The notes beneath the pieces were generated by a model that saw only the letters and a list, made by a program, of their open reading frames with translations, was not told the DNA's origin and searched no databases. 64,000 bases of DNA from Spartinivicinus ruber (GTDB taxonomy: Bacteria > Pseudomonadota > Gammaproteobacteria > Pseudomonadales > Zooshikellaceae). Location of the stretch: positions 3,440,354-3,504,353 of the forward strand of contig NZ_CP048878.1 in assembly GCF_011009015.1 (NCBI RefSeq), read 5' to 3'. Position 1 is the first letter of the stretch. Each line of letters opens with the position of its first letter. Position numbers and translations under genes: made by a program. Below are positions 54,731 to 63,907 of this stretch, piece by piece.

Positions 54731-55132
54731 TTAATTAATACAGCGTACAAAGGTAAATATATCCGTCGCACAGAGCATATCAGTAACAATAAAGACAACC
54801 AGAAATAGTACGATCACCCCAGCAACCCCACTACCAGCAGGCAACTCAGTTAACTTTTCATTAAATTGAGCCAGTTCTTCCGGTGTCATTGCATCAATCC
54901 TGGATTTTACCTGTTCTTCAGGCACCCCCAGGGCTTGCAGCTTGTCTTTAACCTCCTGCTCTTCCAGCATACTTAGCAGGGTTTCTTTATCAACTTGATG
55001 CTGCTCTTCAGCAATCACTTGATCTGTACCGACCATACCCGCCCGCACTACTGAAGCCTGGATTGAAAGTAGTGCTATACAACAAGTTAACATAAGCGCC
55101 ACAAGACGACGCCCACCGATTGTCAGTGCCAT
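54731..55132 (-). CDS. PA2779-family membrane protein
   Basis: A 133-residue protein with an N-terminal signal or anchor (LVALMLTCCIALLSIQASVVRAG). It continues with a helical charged centre (TLLSMLEEQEVKDKLQALGVPEEQVKSRIDAMTPEELA by parts) and a C-terminal transmembrane helix (GVAGVIVLFLVVFIVTDMLCATD) followed by a short CIN tail. This is the PA2779 layout. It is encoded 25 bp before the PA2778-type gene, so both are probably one operon and one envelope complex. Confidence 0.88.
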   Translation of the reverse strand: MALTIGGRRLVALMLTCCIALLSIQASVVRAGMVGTDQVIAEEQHQVDKETLLSMLEEQEVKDKLQALGVPEEQVKSRIDAMTPEELAQFNEKLTELPAGSGVAGVIVLFLVVFIVTDMLCATDIFTFVRCIN

Positions 55133-55344
55133 TATTTTGTCCTACTTAAGAAATTTAGTTCAGTTCAAGTCTAGAAGTAATACTTCTGTAGGGTCAAACA
55201 GGCTTTTTTAATCCGTGCGTGCTTTCATTACTGAAGTGAGGATTGGTATACAACAACTTGTTTACAAATCAATATCTTTTATTATTGAATAAATGTTTAT
55301 TATTTAATCTGTTTTATTTATTCGATTAATCAATCTACAAAAAC

Positions 55345-55377
55345 ATGACATAAGATAGAGTATGCTACTTATGTCAT
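55345..55377 (-). terminator. Rho-independent terminator of the dnaX-ycgN operon
   Basis: ATGACATAAG (55345-55354) and CTTATGTCAT (55368-55377) form a perfect 10-bp stem with a 13-base loop. Read leftward it is followed by GTTTTTG. It lies 40 bp past the ycgN stop. Confidence 0.8.
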
Positions 55378-55415
55378 AATTAACTTATTTAGTTATTTTT
55401 TGTAGCCGAAAATAT

Positions 55416-55862
55416 TCAACTGATAGCAATAATATATTCAGGCCAATCATCTTCACTAACCTGATGCTCTGCGACCATTTGCCCTTGTAATGAAACACCT
55501 GCATGATGTACCGAATCTGGATCGCCACTCACCAATGGATGCCAGTCGGGCAAAGACTCTCCTTCTGCTAACAACCGATAAGCACAACTGGGAGGCAACC
55601 AATCGTATACTTCCGGCTGGCTTGCTCGGATATCCAGGCAACCAGGCACTAACTGTCGTCTTTGCTGATAATCCTTGCAACGACAACTTTGCTGGTCCAG
55701 CCAGCGGCAACTGATTTGAGTATAATAAATTGCCCCGTCTTCCTCATCTTCGAGTTTATGTAAACAACATAAACCACATCCATCACATAGTGACTCCCAT
55801 TCTTCCTGGCTCATTGCCGACAACGGCTTAGCTTGCCAAAAAGGTAATAGCTTTGTAGCCAT
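55416..55862 (-). CDS. ycgN: YcgN-family cysteine-cluster protein
   Basis: A 148-residue protein with the cysteine pattern of the UPF0260/YcgN family: CDGCGLCCLHK at residues 26-36, then SCRWLDQQSCRCKDYQQR and VPGCLDI, and the conserved WLPPSCAYRLLAEG. The cysteines probably hold zinc or an iron-sulfur cluster; the function is unknown. Its ATG overlaps the stop of the upstream rnd-ycgL gene by one base (TAATG), so translation is coupled. Order rnd, ycgL, ycgN is also known in pseudomonads. Confidence 0.93.
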   Translation of the reverse strand: MATKLLPFWQAKPLSAMSQEEWESLCDGCGLCCLHKLEDEEDGAIYYTQISCRWLDQQSCRCKDYQQRRQLVPGCLDIRASQPEVYDWLPPSCAYRLLAEGESLPDWHPLVSGDPDSVHHAGVSLQGQMVAEHQVSEDDWPEYIIAIS

Positions 55863-57313
55863 TACACAGGGTCTCCTTTGGATAAAAACTCTTCCGGTAA
55901 TTCAATAAGGTAATCCTCTTTAGCGGGTGGCATTTGTAGAAAAAAGCCTTTGCTATCAATTTCCTTCATCACCTGAACAGCATTGGCCCTCGCCAGTTTT
56001 TTTTCTGGTGTCAGTAACATATCCATCACATGTTTAGGTTTACCAAATAACTGTAATAGCGCATCGGGCACTTCAGACAATTGAGCCTGTTTCGCCACAT
56101 ACAGATACATTTCATTTTTGTTAGGGCTTTTATAAATAGAAACTAACTGCTTATTCATAACCGTACTACATTGTTGCTCTTGGGCCAGTTGGGTTAACTC
56201 TGTCAATAAAGGCTCCCCCAACAATTCACGACGCCAGGTTTGTAAATTTTCTGGCCAATTAAATTGGCCATCCGCTAAACCGCTTCTAATCAGTGCATCT
56301 AGTTGTTTTTTTCGAATCACCAACTCAGGGGGTAAAGAAAGTGTTTCAGCTACCTTCGCTGCGTGTTTTTTTACCTTAGAAATAAGTGGTTTGCTCGATT
56401 TTGGTAAAGGCTTGGGTAACCGCTCAGGCCAGTTATTGGCCGATTCAGTTAATGCTTTGGCAATAATTCCACAAATCGCACGCCCTTCACGAGCCACTTG
56501 CTCTTTCCGAATCCCTCGTACCTTATCCAGTTGTATCAATTTGCGGGGTTTAATCCTGGCCAGCCACCATAATTGATCATCAGAAAATAAACGATGGCGC
56601 GGAATATCCCGCTTCCTCACTTCTTTTTCTCGCCAAGCTGCCAGCTTACGTAAAATCACTAGTTCACTGCGACGCAGCTTCCAAGCCAATTTAACCTGCT
56701 GATAAACCTGATCCAGTGGTGTCGGGTTAGCTGCTTGCTCAACCAGTTGTTGACACTCTTGGTGTAACCAATCGAGCCGTTCCAAATCTTTCAGTCGGTT
56801 AACTAATGGCTGGTACAACTGCAACAAGTAATGTACATCTAATGCCGCATAGTTTATTTGCGTTGCTGATAACGGCCGCTGTAACCAGTCCGATCGAGTT
56901 TCATCTTTAGCAAGCTTAACCCCCAGTAGCTCAGTCACGAGGCGTTGATAGCCTATCGATGCCCCTAACCCAATAAAAGCTGCTGCCAGTTGCGTATCAA
57001 TCAGTGGTGCAGGTAATGCACCTGTTAATTGTTGAAAAATCTCCAGGTCTTCACTGCAAGCATGTAACATTTTGACCACTTGTGGTGCTCTGAAAACAGC
57101 TGCCAAAGGGGTAAAGTCTGTTACCAGTAAAGGGTCAATAAAAAATACTTGCTTAGGTGTAGCCAGCTGAATCAGGCCTGGTTTTGCATAAAAGGTCTGA
57201 CAACGATAAAACTCTGTATCCAATGCCAATTGGGGCTCTGCCAGCCAGTCAGTGGCATACTGAGCTAATGCTTGATTAGTGGTTATCCACTGTGGCCGCA
57301 AGTCTTCAACCAT
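55862..57313 (-). CDS. rnd: Ribonuclease D fused to a C-terminal YcgL domain
   Basis: The 483-residue protein starts at ATG 57313 (MVEDLRPQ), overlapping the recR stop by 8 bp. Residues 1-190 are the DEDD exonuclease with [25 protein letters not shown] and [15 protein letters not shown]. Residues about 205-300 are an HRDC domain ([22 protein letters not shown] by parts), and about 300-380 a second HRDC-like part. The last 98 residues ([15 protein letters not shown]...[12 protein letters not shown]) are a complete YcgL (UPF0745) domain, normally a separate neighbouring gene. No stop lies between them. RNase D trims tRNA and other RNA 3' ends; YcgL is unknown. An internal ATG at 56158 might also give free YcgL. 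Confidence 0.9.
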   Translation of the reverse strand: MVEDLRPQWITTNQALAQYATDWLAEPQLALDTEFYRCQTFYAKPGLIQLATPKQVFFIDPLLVTDFTPLAAVFRAPQVVKMLHACSEDLEIFQQLTGALPAPLIDTQLAAAFIGLGASIGYQRLVTELLGVKLAKDETRSDWLQRPLSATQINYAALDVHYLLQLYQPLVNRLKDLERLDWLHQECQQLVEQAANPTPLDQVYQQVKLAWKLRRSELVILRKLAAWREKEVRKRDIPRHRLFSDDQLWWLARIKPRKLIQLDKVRGIRKEQVAREGRAICGIIAKALTESANNWPERLPKPLPKSSKPLISKVKKHAAKVAETLSLPPELVIRKKQLDALIRSGLADGQFNWPENLQTWRRELLGEPLLTELTQLAQEQQCSTVMNKQLVSIYKSPNKNEMYLYVAKQAQLSEVPDALLQLFGKPKHVMDMLLTPEKKLARANAVQVMKEIDSKGFFLQMPPAKEDYLIELPEEFLSKGDPV

Positions 57314-57914
57314 TGACCATCCATGGCTTGCGCCCAGCCAGCGCATGGGCCAGCGTACCACCATCAACATATTCCAACTCACCACCAAGCGGAATACCAT
57401 GAGCAATTCTTGATAGACGGATAGGCAGCCCCTGAAGTTGATCAGCAATATAGTGAGCCGTGGTCTCACCTTCAACAGTAGGGTTGGTGGCTAAAATGAG
57501 TTCTTCAATCTGCTCTTGTTTTACGCGCTCAATCAGCTGATTCAAACCAAGCTGCTCCGGGCCAATTCCCTCAAGTGGCGACAAGTGCCCCATTAGCACA
57601 AAATACATACCATTAAAGCCACCGGCTTGCTCAATAGCTAATACATCAGCCGGTGTTTCAACCACACAAATGGTTTCCAACTGCCGACGGCTACTACTAC
57701 AAATTGGGCACAATGAGGTTTCGCATAAAGTTCGGCATCGCTGGCAGTTACCAACATGATTGGCTGCCTGCTGTAAACTATGGGCAAGCTGCAACGCACC
57801 TTGCCGGTCCCGTTCCAACAAGTGCAAAGCCATCCGCTGTGCTGACTTTGGACCCACCCCAGGCAAACAACGAAAGGCTGTTATTAATTCAGAAATTAAA
57901 GGGCTAAAAGACAT
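57306..57914 (-). CDS. recR: Recombination mediator RecR
   Basis: A full-length 202-residue RecR. It has an N-terminal helix-hairpin-helix ([20 protein letters not shown]), a four-cysteine zinc finger ([16 protein letters not shown]), a TOPRIM domain ([42 protein letters not shown] by parts) and a C-terminal segment with [16 protein letters not shown]. With RecF and RecO it loads RecA on SSB-coated gaps. The order dnaX-ybaB-recR is conserved widely in bacteria. It overlaps the start of rnd. Confidence 0.98.
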   Translation of the reverse strand: MSFSPLISELITAFRCLPGVGPKSAQRMALHLLERDRQGALQLAHSLQQAANHVGNCQRCRTLCETSLCPICSSSRRQLETICVVETPADVLAIEQAGGFNGMYFVLMGHLSPLEGIGPEQLGLNQLIERVKQEQIEELILATNPTVEGETTAHYIADQLQGLPIRLSRIAHGIPLGGELEYVDGGTLAHALAGRKPWMVNG

Positions 57915-57988
57915 AGAATGCTGTATTGGTCTACTAACATATGGATGGAGGCGCAGCTGAAACCAATGCGCCTCTACCCATCAGCGAC

Positions 57989-58315
57989 TTAAAAAGGAAA
58001 TTTAAAACCTTCAGGTAAATTCATACCACCTGTTAGGCCGGCCATTTTTTCTTGATTGTTTTTTTCAACTTTACGAACGGCATCATTAACCGCAGCGGCG
58101 ATTAAATCTTCAAGCATTTCTTTATCTTCTTGTAGCAAGCTAGGATCAATGTTCACTCGCTTAACATCATGGCGGCCTGTCATCACAATACTCACTAAGC
58201 CAGCACCAGATTCACCTGTCACCTCAGCGTTGGCCAGTTCTTCTTGCACTTTTTGCATTTGCTCTTGCATCTGCTGGGCTTGTTTCATGAGGTTGCCCAT
58301 ACCACCTTTAAACAT
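57989..58315 (-). CDS. ybaB: YbaB/EbfC nucleoid-associated protein
   Basis: A 108-residue protein with the family pattern: glycine/methionine-rich start ([19 protein letters not shown]), central [30 protein letters not shown] by parts, [15 protein letters not shown], and the C-terminal [16 protein letters not shown]. YbaB dimers bind DNA and shape the nucleoid. It lies 40 bp after dnaX and 74 bp before recR in the standard cluster. Confidence 0.97.
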   Translation of the reverse strand: MFKGGMGNLMKQAQQMQEQMQKVQEELANAEVTGESGAGLVSIVMTGRHDVKRVNIDPSLLQEDKEMLEDLIAAAVNDAVRKVEKNNQEKMAGLTGGMNLPEGFKFPF

Positions 58316-58355
58316 ATAAAAACCTCGTTTTGCTTTGACTAAAGACCAGTAATAC

Positions 58356-60449
58356 TCAAAAATCGACTGGCATTACTGAGTTTTCGACGATTGTAGCAGA
58401 AAAGTGCTGCATTAATGCCTGCACATTGGGGTCAGCAATAATACTTTGTTCTGCTGCTGCTTGTCGCTCCTGTTGTTTTCGGGCTCGGTAAGCCGCTGGG
58501 GTTTCAGCCTTCGTTGCAGCAACCTGATCCAGCGACACTTGAATTTCTGTTGCAAAGTAATGGGATAAAGCCTGACTGACCCGCTGCAGCTGGCTATCAT
58601 TTAGTAGCGTGGTATGCTCTTTCGCGATGCGAAAATACCAGCGCCCAGCCGTAATTTCGACTAGCTCCATTTGCTGGGCAATCGCATTAGCCGCACCACT
58701 GATTGACAGCTGGGAATATAATTGTGGCCAGTCTGCTGGCTTTACCATTGCCAGGGTAAACGCTGGCTTGACCTCTTCTTTAAGCATAGCCTGCGTTGCA
58801 GCAGGTTTAACCTCTTTTATCGCTTCACCAGACTTCACTTTACCATCAACAGGAGGTTGAGCAACAGCAGCCTCTCTGTTAACTGCTGGTTCACTTACCA
58901 CCCTTTTCGCTGGTGCCTGCCTGGCCTTCACAGCAACCGCTGTTGGGTTGTAATCTACAGCAGGTTGTTCTGTCACTGGTGATGAAGGCTGCTGATAGAC
59001 ACTTGAGACTGCATAATCTTCATAGTCAGGTGTCATCACTTCTGCATATTGTTGATAGGCCGCTAATTCAGCAGCATTGACATCTGCACTCTGCCCTTTA
59101 TCAATAGAGTCTTGTCCTGCTGGCTGTGAAGTTATGGGTTCTTTAGATAGCTGTTGCAGCTGAGCATTCTCAACCAATTGTTTTGGTTGGGATGAAGCTG
59201 AATCACCCTTGTTTTCTTCAGTGCTATTAGTAGGGGGAGGATCACTTTTATTTACAGCACTATTGCCTGGCAAACTCGAATGGCTGTCGGCATTACTGGT
59301 GTTGTCTGCTGTGCTAGAGCCCTCAGATCCTGGTAAAGGTTGACTAGGTGGAATGACCGGGCCTTGCTGTGGACGAAAAGCCAGCATCCGTAACAACACC
59401 ATTTCAAACCCTGAGCGTGGATCCGGTGCAATAGCTAAGTCTTGCCTGCCTTGCAAGCCAATCTGATAAAACAGTTGCACATCTTCAGCCGTCATGCTCG
59501 TGGCCAAAGCCAATACTTGCTGCTGATCACCCTCGCTATTATCAACTACATCCGGCACCATTTGGGCCAGTGCAATGCGGTGAAAGACAGAGAGCATATC
59601 TGCCAGTACACTGGTGTAATCCGGTGCAAATTCTGCCAAATGGGCAACGGCACCTAATACTGATCCAGGCTGTTGGCTGGCTAAAGCTTCTACCACCCGA
59701 TAAACCTGCCTCTGATCAATGGTACCCAGCATGGCCGCCACTTTATCCTCAGTCACTTGACCATTGCCAAAAGCAATTGCTTGATCTGTCAGACTTAACG
59801 CATCCCGCATACTGCCATCAGCCGCTCGGCCAATTTGCCAAAGAGCGGTTTGCTCAAACCCCACCTTTTCAGCCTCAAGTACCTGGATTAAATACTCAAC
59901 AATACGCTCCGGTGACATATTTTTCAGGCCAAACTGTAAACACCGGGACAAAATGGTGATAGGTAATTTTTGCGGATCAGTTGTGGCCAACAGAAACTTC
60001 ACATGAGGAGGCGGTTCTTCAAGGGTTTTTAGCAGCGCATTAAAACTGTGGGCTGACAACATATGTACCTCGTCAATCAGGTACACTTTAAATCGACCAC
60101 GGGTCGGTGCATACTGAACGTTATCCAACAGTTCGCGGGTATCCTCTACCTTGGTTCGAGACGCCGCGTCTACCTCGAGCAAATCAACAAAACGGCCCTG
60201 ATCGATTTCCTGGCAAGCTGAACATTGCCCACAGGGCTCTGAGCTAATACCTGTTTCGCAGTTTAAACACTTGGCTAAAATACGTGCAATAGTAGTTTTT
60301 CCTACCCCACGCGTGCCAGTAAACAAATAGGCATGGTGTAAGCGACCATGATCCAAGGCATTAATTAATGCCTGCAACACATGGTTTTGCCCAACCATTG
60401 CTTTAAATGTTTTTGGCCGCCATTTTCTGGCCAATACCTGATAGCTCAT
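58356..60449 (-). CDS. dnaX: DNA polymerase III subunit tau/gamma
   Basis: A 697-residue clamp-loader ATPase. Walker A G45TRGVGKT52, the zinc-binding cysteines C64, C73, C76 and C79, Walker [11 protein letters not shown], and the sensor and arginine-finger region [15 protein letters not shown] are all present. Residues about 370-540 form a low-complexity S/T/P/Q-rich linker. The final 150 residues are the tau-specific domains that contact DnaB and polymerase alpha. I saw no A-AAA-AAG slippery site, so a gamma form by frameshifting is not evident. First gene of the dnaX-ybaB-recR-rnd-ycgN operon. Confidence 0.97.
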   Translation of the reverse strand: MSYQVLARKWRPKTFKAMVGQNHVLQALINALDHGRLHHAYLFTGTRGVGKTTIARILAKCLNCETGISSEPCGQCSACQEIDQGRFVDLLEVDAASRTKVEDTRELLDNVQYAPTRGRFKVYLIDEVHMLSAHSFNALLKTLEEPPPHVKFLLATTDPQKLPITILSRCLQFGLKNMSPERIVEYLIQVLEAEKVGFEQTALWQIGRAADGSMRDALSLTDQAIAFGNGQVTEDKVAAMLGTIDQRQVYRVVEALASQQPGSVLGAVAHLAEFAPDYTSVLADMLSVFHRIALAQMVPDVVDNSEGDQQQVLALATSMTAEDVQLFYQIGLQGRQDLAIAPDPRSGFEMVLLRMLAFRPQQGPVIPPSQPLPGSEGSSTADNTSNADSHSSLPGNSAVNKSDPPPTNSTEENKGDSASSQPKQLVENAQLQQLSKEPITSQPAGQDSIDKGQSADVNAAELAAYQQYAEVMTPDYEDYAVSSVYQQPSSPVTEQPAVDYNPTAVAVKARQAPAKRVVSEPAVNREAAVAQPPVDGKVKSGEAIKEVKPAATQAMLKEEVKPAFTLAMVKPADWPQLYSQLSISGAANAIAQQMELVEITAGRWYFRIAKEHTTLLNDSQLQRVSQALSHYFATEIQVSLDQVAATKAETPAAYRARKQQERQAAAEQSIIADPNVQALMQHFSATIVENSVMPVDF

Positions 60450-60644
60450 TTAGCTGCCTGAAATCGCTGTTTGATTGGATGTTGCCTACTTTCTATGACT
60501 GACTACAACTTATTACTATTGCAGCAGCGTGCTTTTGTAAGACAGTTACTAAAAACGACTCAGTATATCAAACTTTGTGTTTACTCCTAAGTATTTAGAG
60601 AATGTCACAAAAGTGCTAGAGAGTAAGGGGCAAGTTAGACTAAC

Positions 60645-60660
60645 GTTTACTTGAGTAAAC
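60645..60660. promoter_or_regulatory. Palindrome upstream of dnaX
   Basis: GTTTACTTGAGTAAAC has 7-bp perfect arms around TG. It is 196 bp upstream of the dnaX start and 485 bp upstream of the 61150 gene. It could be an operator; the regulator is unknown. Confidence 0.4.
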
Positions 60661-60829
60661 TGTGAGTTACTGTTTTAATAAGCTCACAATATTGGCTACT
60701 GGCGCTATTTTTATACACCAAGTTTGACTATATTGATTGAGCGAATGTCATTATTGATAAAGAGTCATTTAGCGATTGCTTAGACAGTGATTAAGAAAAT
60801 ATATGCGACAACATCACTGTAAACTAATG

Positions 60830-60887
60830 AGTTAACCTAAGTTTTTAGTAAACATAAGCTTTTAGTTAATATGAACTCTTAGTTAAC
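60830..60887 (+). repeat. 17-bp imperfect tandem repeat, 3.4 units
   Basis: Units AGTTAACCTAAGTTTTT, AGTAAACATAAGCTTTT and AGTTAATATGAACTCTT are followed by AGTTAAC. The 17-bp period would place sites on rotating faces of the helix. It lies 100 bp before the structured leader and may hold protein-binding sites. Confidence 0.65.
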
Positions 60888-60985
60888 AGTAGTAGCCATC
60901 AAGACATAAGCGGTATTAAATTGCTCGTAACAGAAAAATTAAGACGTTAATTTATTATTTAACCAATACGGTATACATCAAGAAT

Positions 60986-61145
60986 AGGACTGACGTCCTT
61001 GCCAACCTGCTAACCTAAGCAAGGTGGATTCCGGTGACGGAGATGTGGCCAAGCCTAGACTGCAACATTATGATGCATCCAGGCCGGGCAACTAAATAGG
61101 CTCTCTCAAACCATACGTCAGTTCTCTGTTTAAGTAGCAGGAGAA
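60986..61145 (+). promoter_or_regulatory. Structured 5' leader, riboswitch-like candidate
   Basis: Closing helix: AGGACTGACGT (60986-60996) pairs with ACGTCAGTTCT (61115-61125), 11 bp with one G-U. Inside: CCTTGC/GCAAGG (60997-61002 and 61019-61024), TCCG-GTGA-CGGA with a GNRA-type loop (61030-61041), and a third arm with GCCT/AGGC (61053-61056 and 61081-61084) around TGCA/TGCA. The 3' strand of the closing helix overlaps GTTCTC (61121-61126), which can instead pair with GAGAAC (61141-61146), the ribosome-binding site of the gene at 61150. The two pairings exclude each other, as in translational riboswitches. It matches no class I know. Confidence 0.5.
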
Positions 61146-61149
61146 CACG

Positions 61150-61518
61150 ATGATCAACCAACACCTTTTTCAACTCACTAATATTAACGCCTTTGCCCCA
61201 TTACCCAAGGCGGCAGATATTACATCTCCTCAAGAGCTCGCTGACTTTGCAGGTCATATTGAACATCAACACTATCAATGCCTGCTCTATTATTGGGCAA
61301 GCCAACTATGGGTTAAACAGTCTAAACATCATAGTAAGCCTCTTTGGGTGGTGTATGTTGAATACCGGGATCATACACGTAGCTGTTGCTATCAGCCGTT
61401 TTACTTTACTAGCCTACCGTTAGCACGCCAGTTTATCCTTCAATCAATCGCTCACTGCCAGTTACCAAGCATATCGCCAAAGGCCACTCGAGAAGCTCCC
61501 ATCAAACGCGCACATTAG
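61150..61518 (+). CDS. Small protein of unknown function downstream of the structured leader
   Basis: A 122-residue soluble protein with a strong ribosome site (CAGGAGAA) before its ATG. The centre is aromatic-rich (HYQCLLYYWASQLWVKQSKHH, PLWVVYVEYRDHTRSCCYQPFYF by parts) and the C-terminus is basic. I do not recognise a family. No signal peptide or membrane segment is seen. It stands alone, followed by 303 bp before the LysM-GH19 gene. Its likely control by the preceding RNA structure is the most informative thing about it. Confidence 0.6.
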   Translation: MINQHLFQLTNINAFAPLPKAADITSPQELADFAGHIEHQHYQCLLYYWASQLWVKQSKHHSKPLWVVYVEYRDHTRSCCYQPFYFTSLPLARQFILQSIAHCQLPSISPKATREAPIKRAH

Positions 61519-61821
61519 TGTCGTCCTATACAAGTAAGGATTCTAGCTGGTCGGAACTATGCTGGTTTATTGCTCCCTGCTAATTCCTGCTATCAGCTTG
61601 GCAAGGTATTTTACCAGTCCGTTCAGCTAACCAGATTCCAAAATAAGGTCTATGCTTAACATTAAATTCAACGCGGTTAATTCCAATTTGAGTTGATCAA
61701 TTGATGACTCAATCGCATCAACGGACTGCAAACAAATAAATACAACAACAGTGGATAAAGATGTTTCTTCTCCATAGGAGCATCACCAGAGTGTTGTTAT
61801 AAAACCAGGGAGGACAACTTC
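61519..61821 (+). other. 303-bp intergenic region before the GH19 gene
   Basis: No gene or clear terminator seen. A short inverted repeat TTGATCAA occurs near 61694. The GH19 gene has its own strong ribosome site (GGGAGGA), so a promoter probably lies in this stretch. Confidence 0.45.
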
Positions 61822-62667
61822 ATGTTAACGCACACGGTAGTCGCGGGTGATACCTTAGGGCGCATTGCTAAGCAATATTATGGTGATGCGATGCGCTACC
61901 CTGAAATTGCCAAAGCCAACCACTTAGAAGACATTAATCGTCTAGAAATAGGTCAGCAGCTGGTTATACCAGGCATAGACAAAGCACAACCAGCAGCTAA
62001 ACAACAAACAACCATCAGCGAGCCTGAAGGTGAAACCGCTGATAGTCTCATCAGCTTGTCACAACTAGAACAAATCCTTCCCAAAACCAAAACAGAAACA
62101 TTGTCACATTACTGTTCAGCAGTTAATCGATGTCTTCATAAATACGAAATTAATACACCACTGAGAATTGCGCATTTTATTGCCCAAGTTGCCCATGAAA
62201 GTGGTGGTTTTCGGTATGTCAGTGAAAATCTCAACTACAGCAAAGAAGCCTTGCTGCAAGTATTTGGTAAATATTTTCCAAATGAGAACCTAGCTGACCA
62301 ATACGCCCGCAATCCGGAAAAAATAGCCAACCGAGTGTATGCCAACCGCATGGGTAATGGCAGTGAAAGTAGTGGCGATGGCTGGCAGTACCGTGGCCGA
62401 GGCTTTATTCAGTTAACAGGAAAGTCTAATTATCAAGCCTATAAAAAAGACAGTGGTATTGATGTGGTAAGCACGCCGGATGAAGTTGCCCAAAATCCGA
62501 CAGTTGTAGTCGATGCCGCCGGCTGGTATTGGAATAAAAACAACTTAAATCGTTATGCTGACCAAGACGATATTCGAACCATTACCCGCCGCATCAATGG
62601 TGGTTTGAATGGTTTGGATGACCGCCAACATTATCTTACCCAAGCAAAACAAGCATTGAATTATTAA
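61822..62667 (+). CDS. LysM-domain glycoside hydrolase family 19 (chitinase/lysozyme-like) protein
   Basis: A 281-residue protein. Residues 2-51 are a LysM peptidoglycan/chitin-binding module (HTVVAGDTLGRIAKQYYGD...LEIGQQLVIPG). After a short linker, residues about 85-280 are a GH19 catalytic domain with the glutamate in AHFIAQVAHESGGFRY and the second region YRGRGFIQLTGKSNYQAY, then GWYWNKNNLNRYAD and ITRRINGGLNG. This type resembles phage endolysins and bacterial toxins that cut peptidoglycan or chitin. It has no Sec signal, so release would be by lysis or a dedicated system, and no immunity gene is seen. GGGAGGA precedes the ATG. Confidence 0.9.
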   Translation: MLTHTVVAGDTLGRIAKQYYGDAMRYPEIAKANHLEDINRLEIGQQLVIPGIDKAQPAAKQQTTISEPEGETADSLISLSQLEQILPKTKTETLSHYCSAVNRCLHKYEINTPLRIAHFIAQVAHESGGFRYVSENLNYSKEALLQVFGKYFPNENLADQYARNPEKIANRVYANRMGNGSESSGDGWQYRGRGFIQLTGKSNYQAYKKDSGIDVVSTPDEVAQNPTVVVDAAGWYWNKNNLNRYADQDDIRTITRRINGGLNGLDDRQHYLTQAKQALNY

Positions 62668-63004
62668 TATATACTTACCATTAAGCTTTCTCATCTCTTC
62701 AATCTCATGCAGCAACTTGTAGCTGCATGGGAATACATGAACCAAATTCTGCTTGCCTAACCCATCAAATCTACTTAGGATAACCATTCTCTTCTCTACT
62801 TATCCTAAATCTAGCCATAAATTAGTTAAAACCAAGCACAATATAAGCCCAACCACGATTAAAGCTTAGAGGCTATTGAGGATAAGTAGCATTTCTGTTT
62901 GTTTTTTTATTCACCATAGGGTCGCAAGGCACTACGGCTTGTAGTTCAGCATGTCGAAACGATTTTCGTCGCTTCTGGCATCTTCAGTAAATGAGGTTGT
63001 ATTT
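62668..63004 (+). other. Intergenic region between GH19 gene and rarD
   Basis: About 340 bp, AT-rich, without a recognisable gene. A hairpin-like pair AGCAACTTGTAGCTGC near 62711 is short. The rarD promoter is expected here. Confidence 0.45.
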
Positions 63005-63907
63005 GTGACTGCCATTGATAACCAGCGGACAGGTATTATTTCAGCCATTACCGCTTTCTTCATTTGGGGAACAGCCCCTTTGTATTTTAAGTGGGTAGCG
63101 GATGTTCCTGCTCCGGAAGTGTTAGTCCACCGCATTATTTGGTCAGTAGTTTTACTGCTACCATTACTCTGTTTCACCCGACAGCTACGTAGCACCTTCA
63201 AGTTGCTCAAAAATAGGCGACTATTTAGTGGTTTATTGCTTTCTTCTGCTTTGGCTGCTTTAAACTGGCTGACATTTATTTGGGCCATTGCCAATGAAAA
63301 AGTGTTGGAAACCAGTTTAGGCTACTTTATTAATCCTTTAACCACACTGTTACTAGGCTATTTATTTTTGGCCGAACGCCTGTCTAAACGGCAATATTTT
63401 GCTGTTTGTTTAGCTATCGCAGGTGTCGCCATAGAGCTGCTAAGCCTGGGCAAACTGCCTCTTGTAGCGTTAATACTTTCCTCCAGTTTTAGTGTTTATA
63501 CTCTGGTTCGCAAAAAGCTACAGGTACCCGCTATGCCAGGGCTTTTTATTGAAACATTACTGATGCTACCTATTGCAGCCAGTTATTTTCTGTACCTGAC
63601 GTATACCGATACTAATTATTTTCACTGGCAACAGTTTGAACATTATAAATTAGTGCTGGCAGGTGCTGTTACCACCATTCCATTATTATTTTTTGCTGTT
63701 GCAGCAACACGACTCCCTTTATCCACCATTGGTTTTATTCAATACATTAGTCCAACCATGACATTTTTAATGGCTATCTGGTTATTCAATGAACCCTTTA
63801 GCCTGCCAAGACTGATTTGTTTTTGCTTTATTTGGTTAGGTCTGATTATTTATAGCTTGGATATAAAGTGGCATCATTCACCTGCAAAGTATACAGAAAA
63901 GGCATAA
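63005..63907 (+). CDS. rarD: EamA-family permease RarD
   Basis: A 300-residue protein with ten hydrophobic segments in two EamA halves and the RarD-type start RTGIISAITAFFIWGTAPLYFKWV. Further signatures are EVLVHRIIWSVVLLL, NWLTFIWAIANEKVLETSLGYFINPL by parts, and the C-terminal IGFIQYISPTMTFLMAIWLFNEPF. GTG at 63005 is preferred because TGAGG lies about nine bases before it and the product then matches the usual length of about 296; an ATG at 62951 adds 18 non-conserved residues. Originally linked to chloramphenicol sensitivity; the substrate is unknown. Confidence 0.9.
   Translation: MTAIDNQRTGIISAITAFFIWGTAPLYFKWVADVPAPEVLVHRIIWSVVLLLPLLCFTRQLRSTFKLLKNRRLFSGLLLSSALAALNWLTFIWAIANEKVLETSLGYFINPLTTLLLGYLFLAERLSKRQYFAVCLAIAGVAIELLSLGKLPLVALILSSSFSVYTLVRKKLQVPAMPGLFIETLLMLPIAASYFLYLTYTDTNYFHWQQFEHYKLVLAGAVTTIPLLFFAVAATRLPLSTIGFIQYISPTMTFLMAIWLFNEPFSLPRLICFCFIWLGLIIYSLDIKWHHSPAKYTEKA

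Larger units (their letters stand above)
60450..60985. other. Non-coding region upstream of dnaX and of the structured leader
   Basis: No gene seen. It contains a palindrome GTTTACTTGAGTAAAC (60645-60660) and a 17-bp imperfect tandem repeat (60830-60887). Promoters for dnaX (leftward) and for the structured leader (rightward) must lie here. No 4.5S RNA signature was found despite the nearness to dnaX. Confidence 0.55.

Noticed and set aside
58356-60449. Programmed frameshift in dnaX giving a gamma subunit
   Set aside because: No A-AAA-AAG-type slippery sequence was seen in the expected central region.
60450-61149. 4.5S/SRP RNA next to dnaX
   Set aside because: The conserved GGAAG/GCAGC apical motif is absent on both strands; the structured element there has a different layout.
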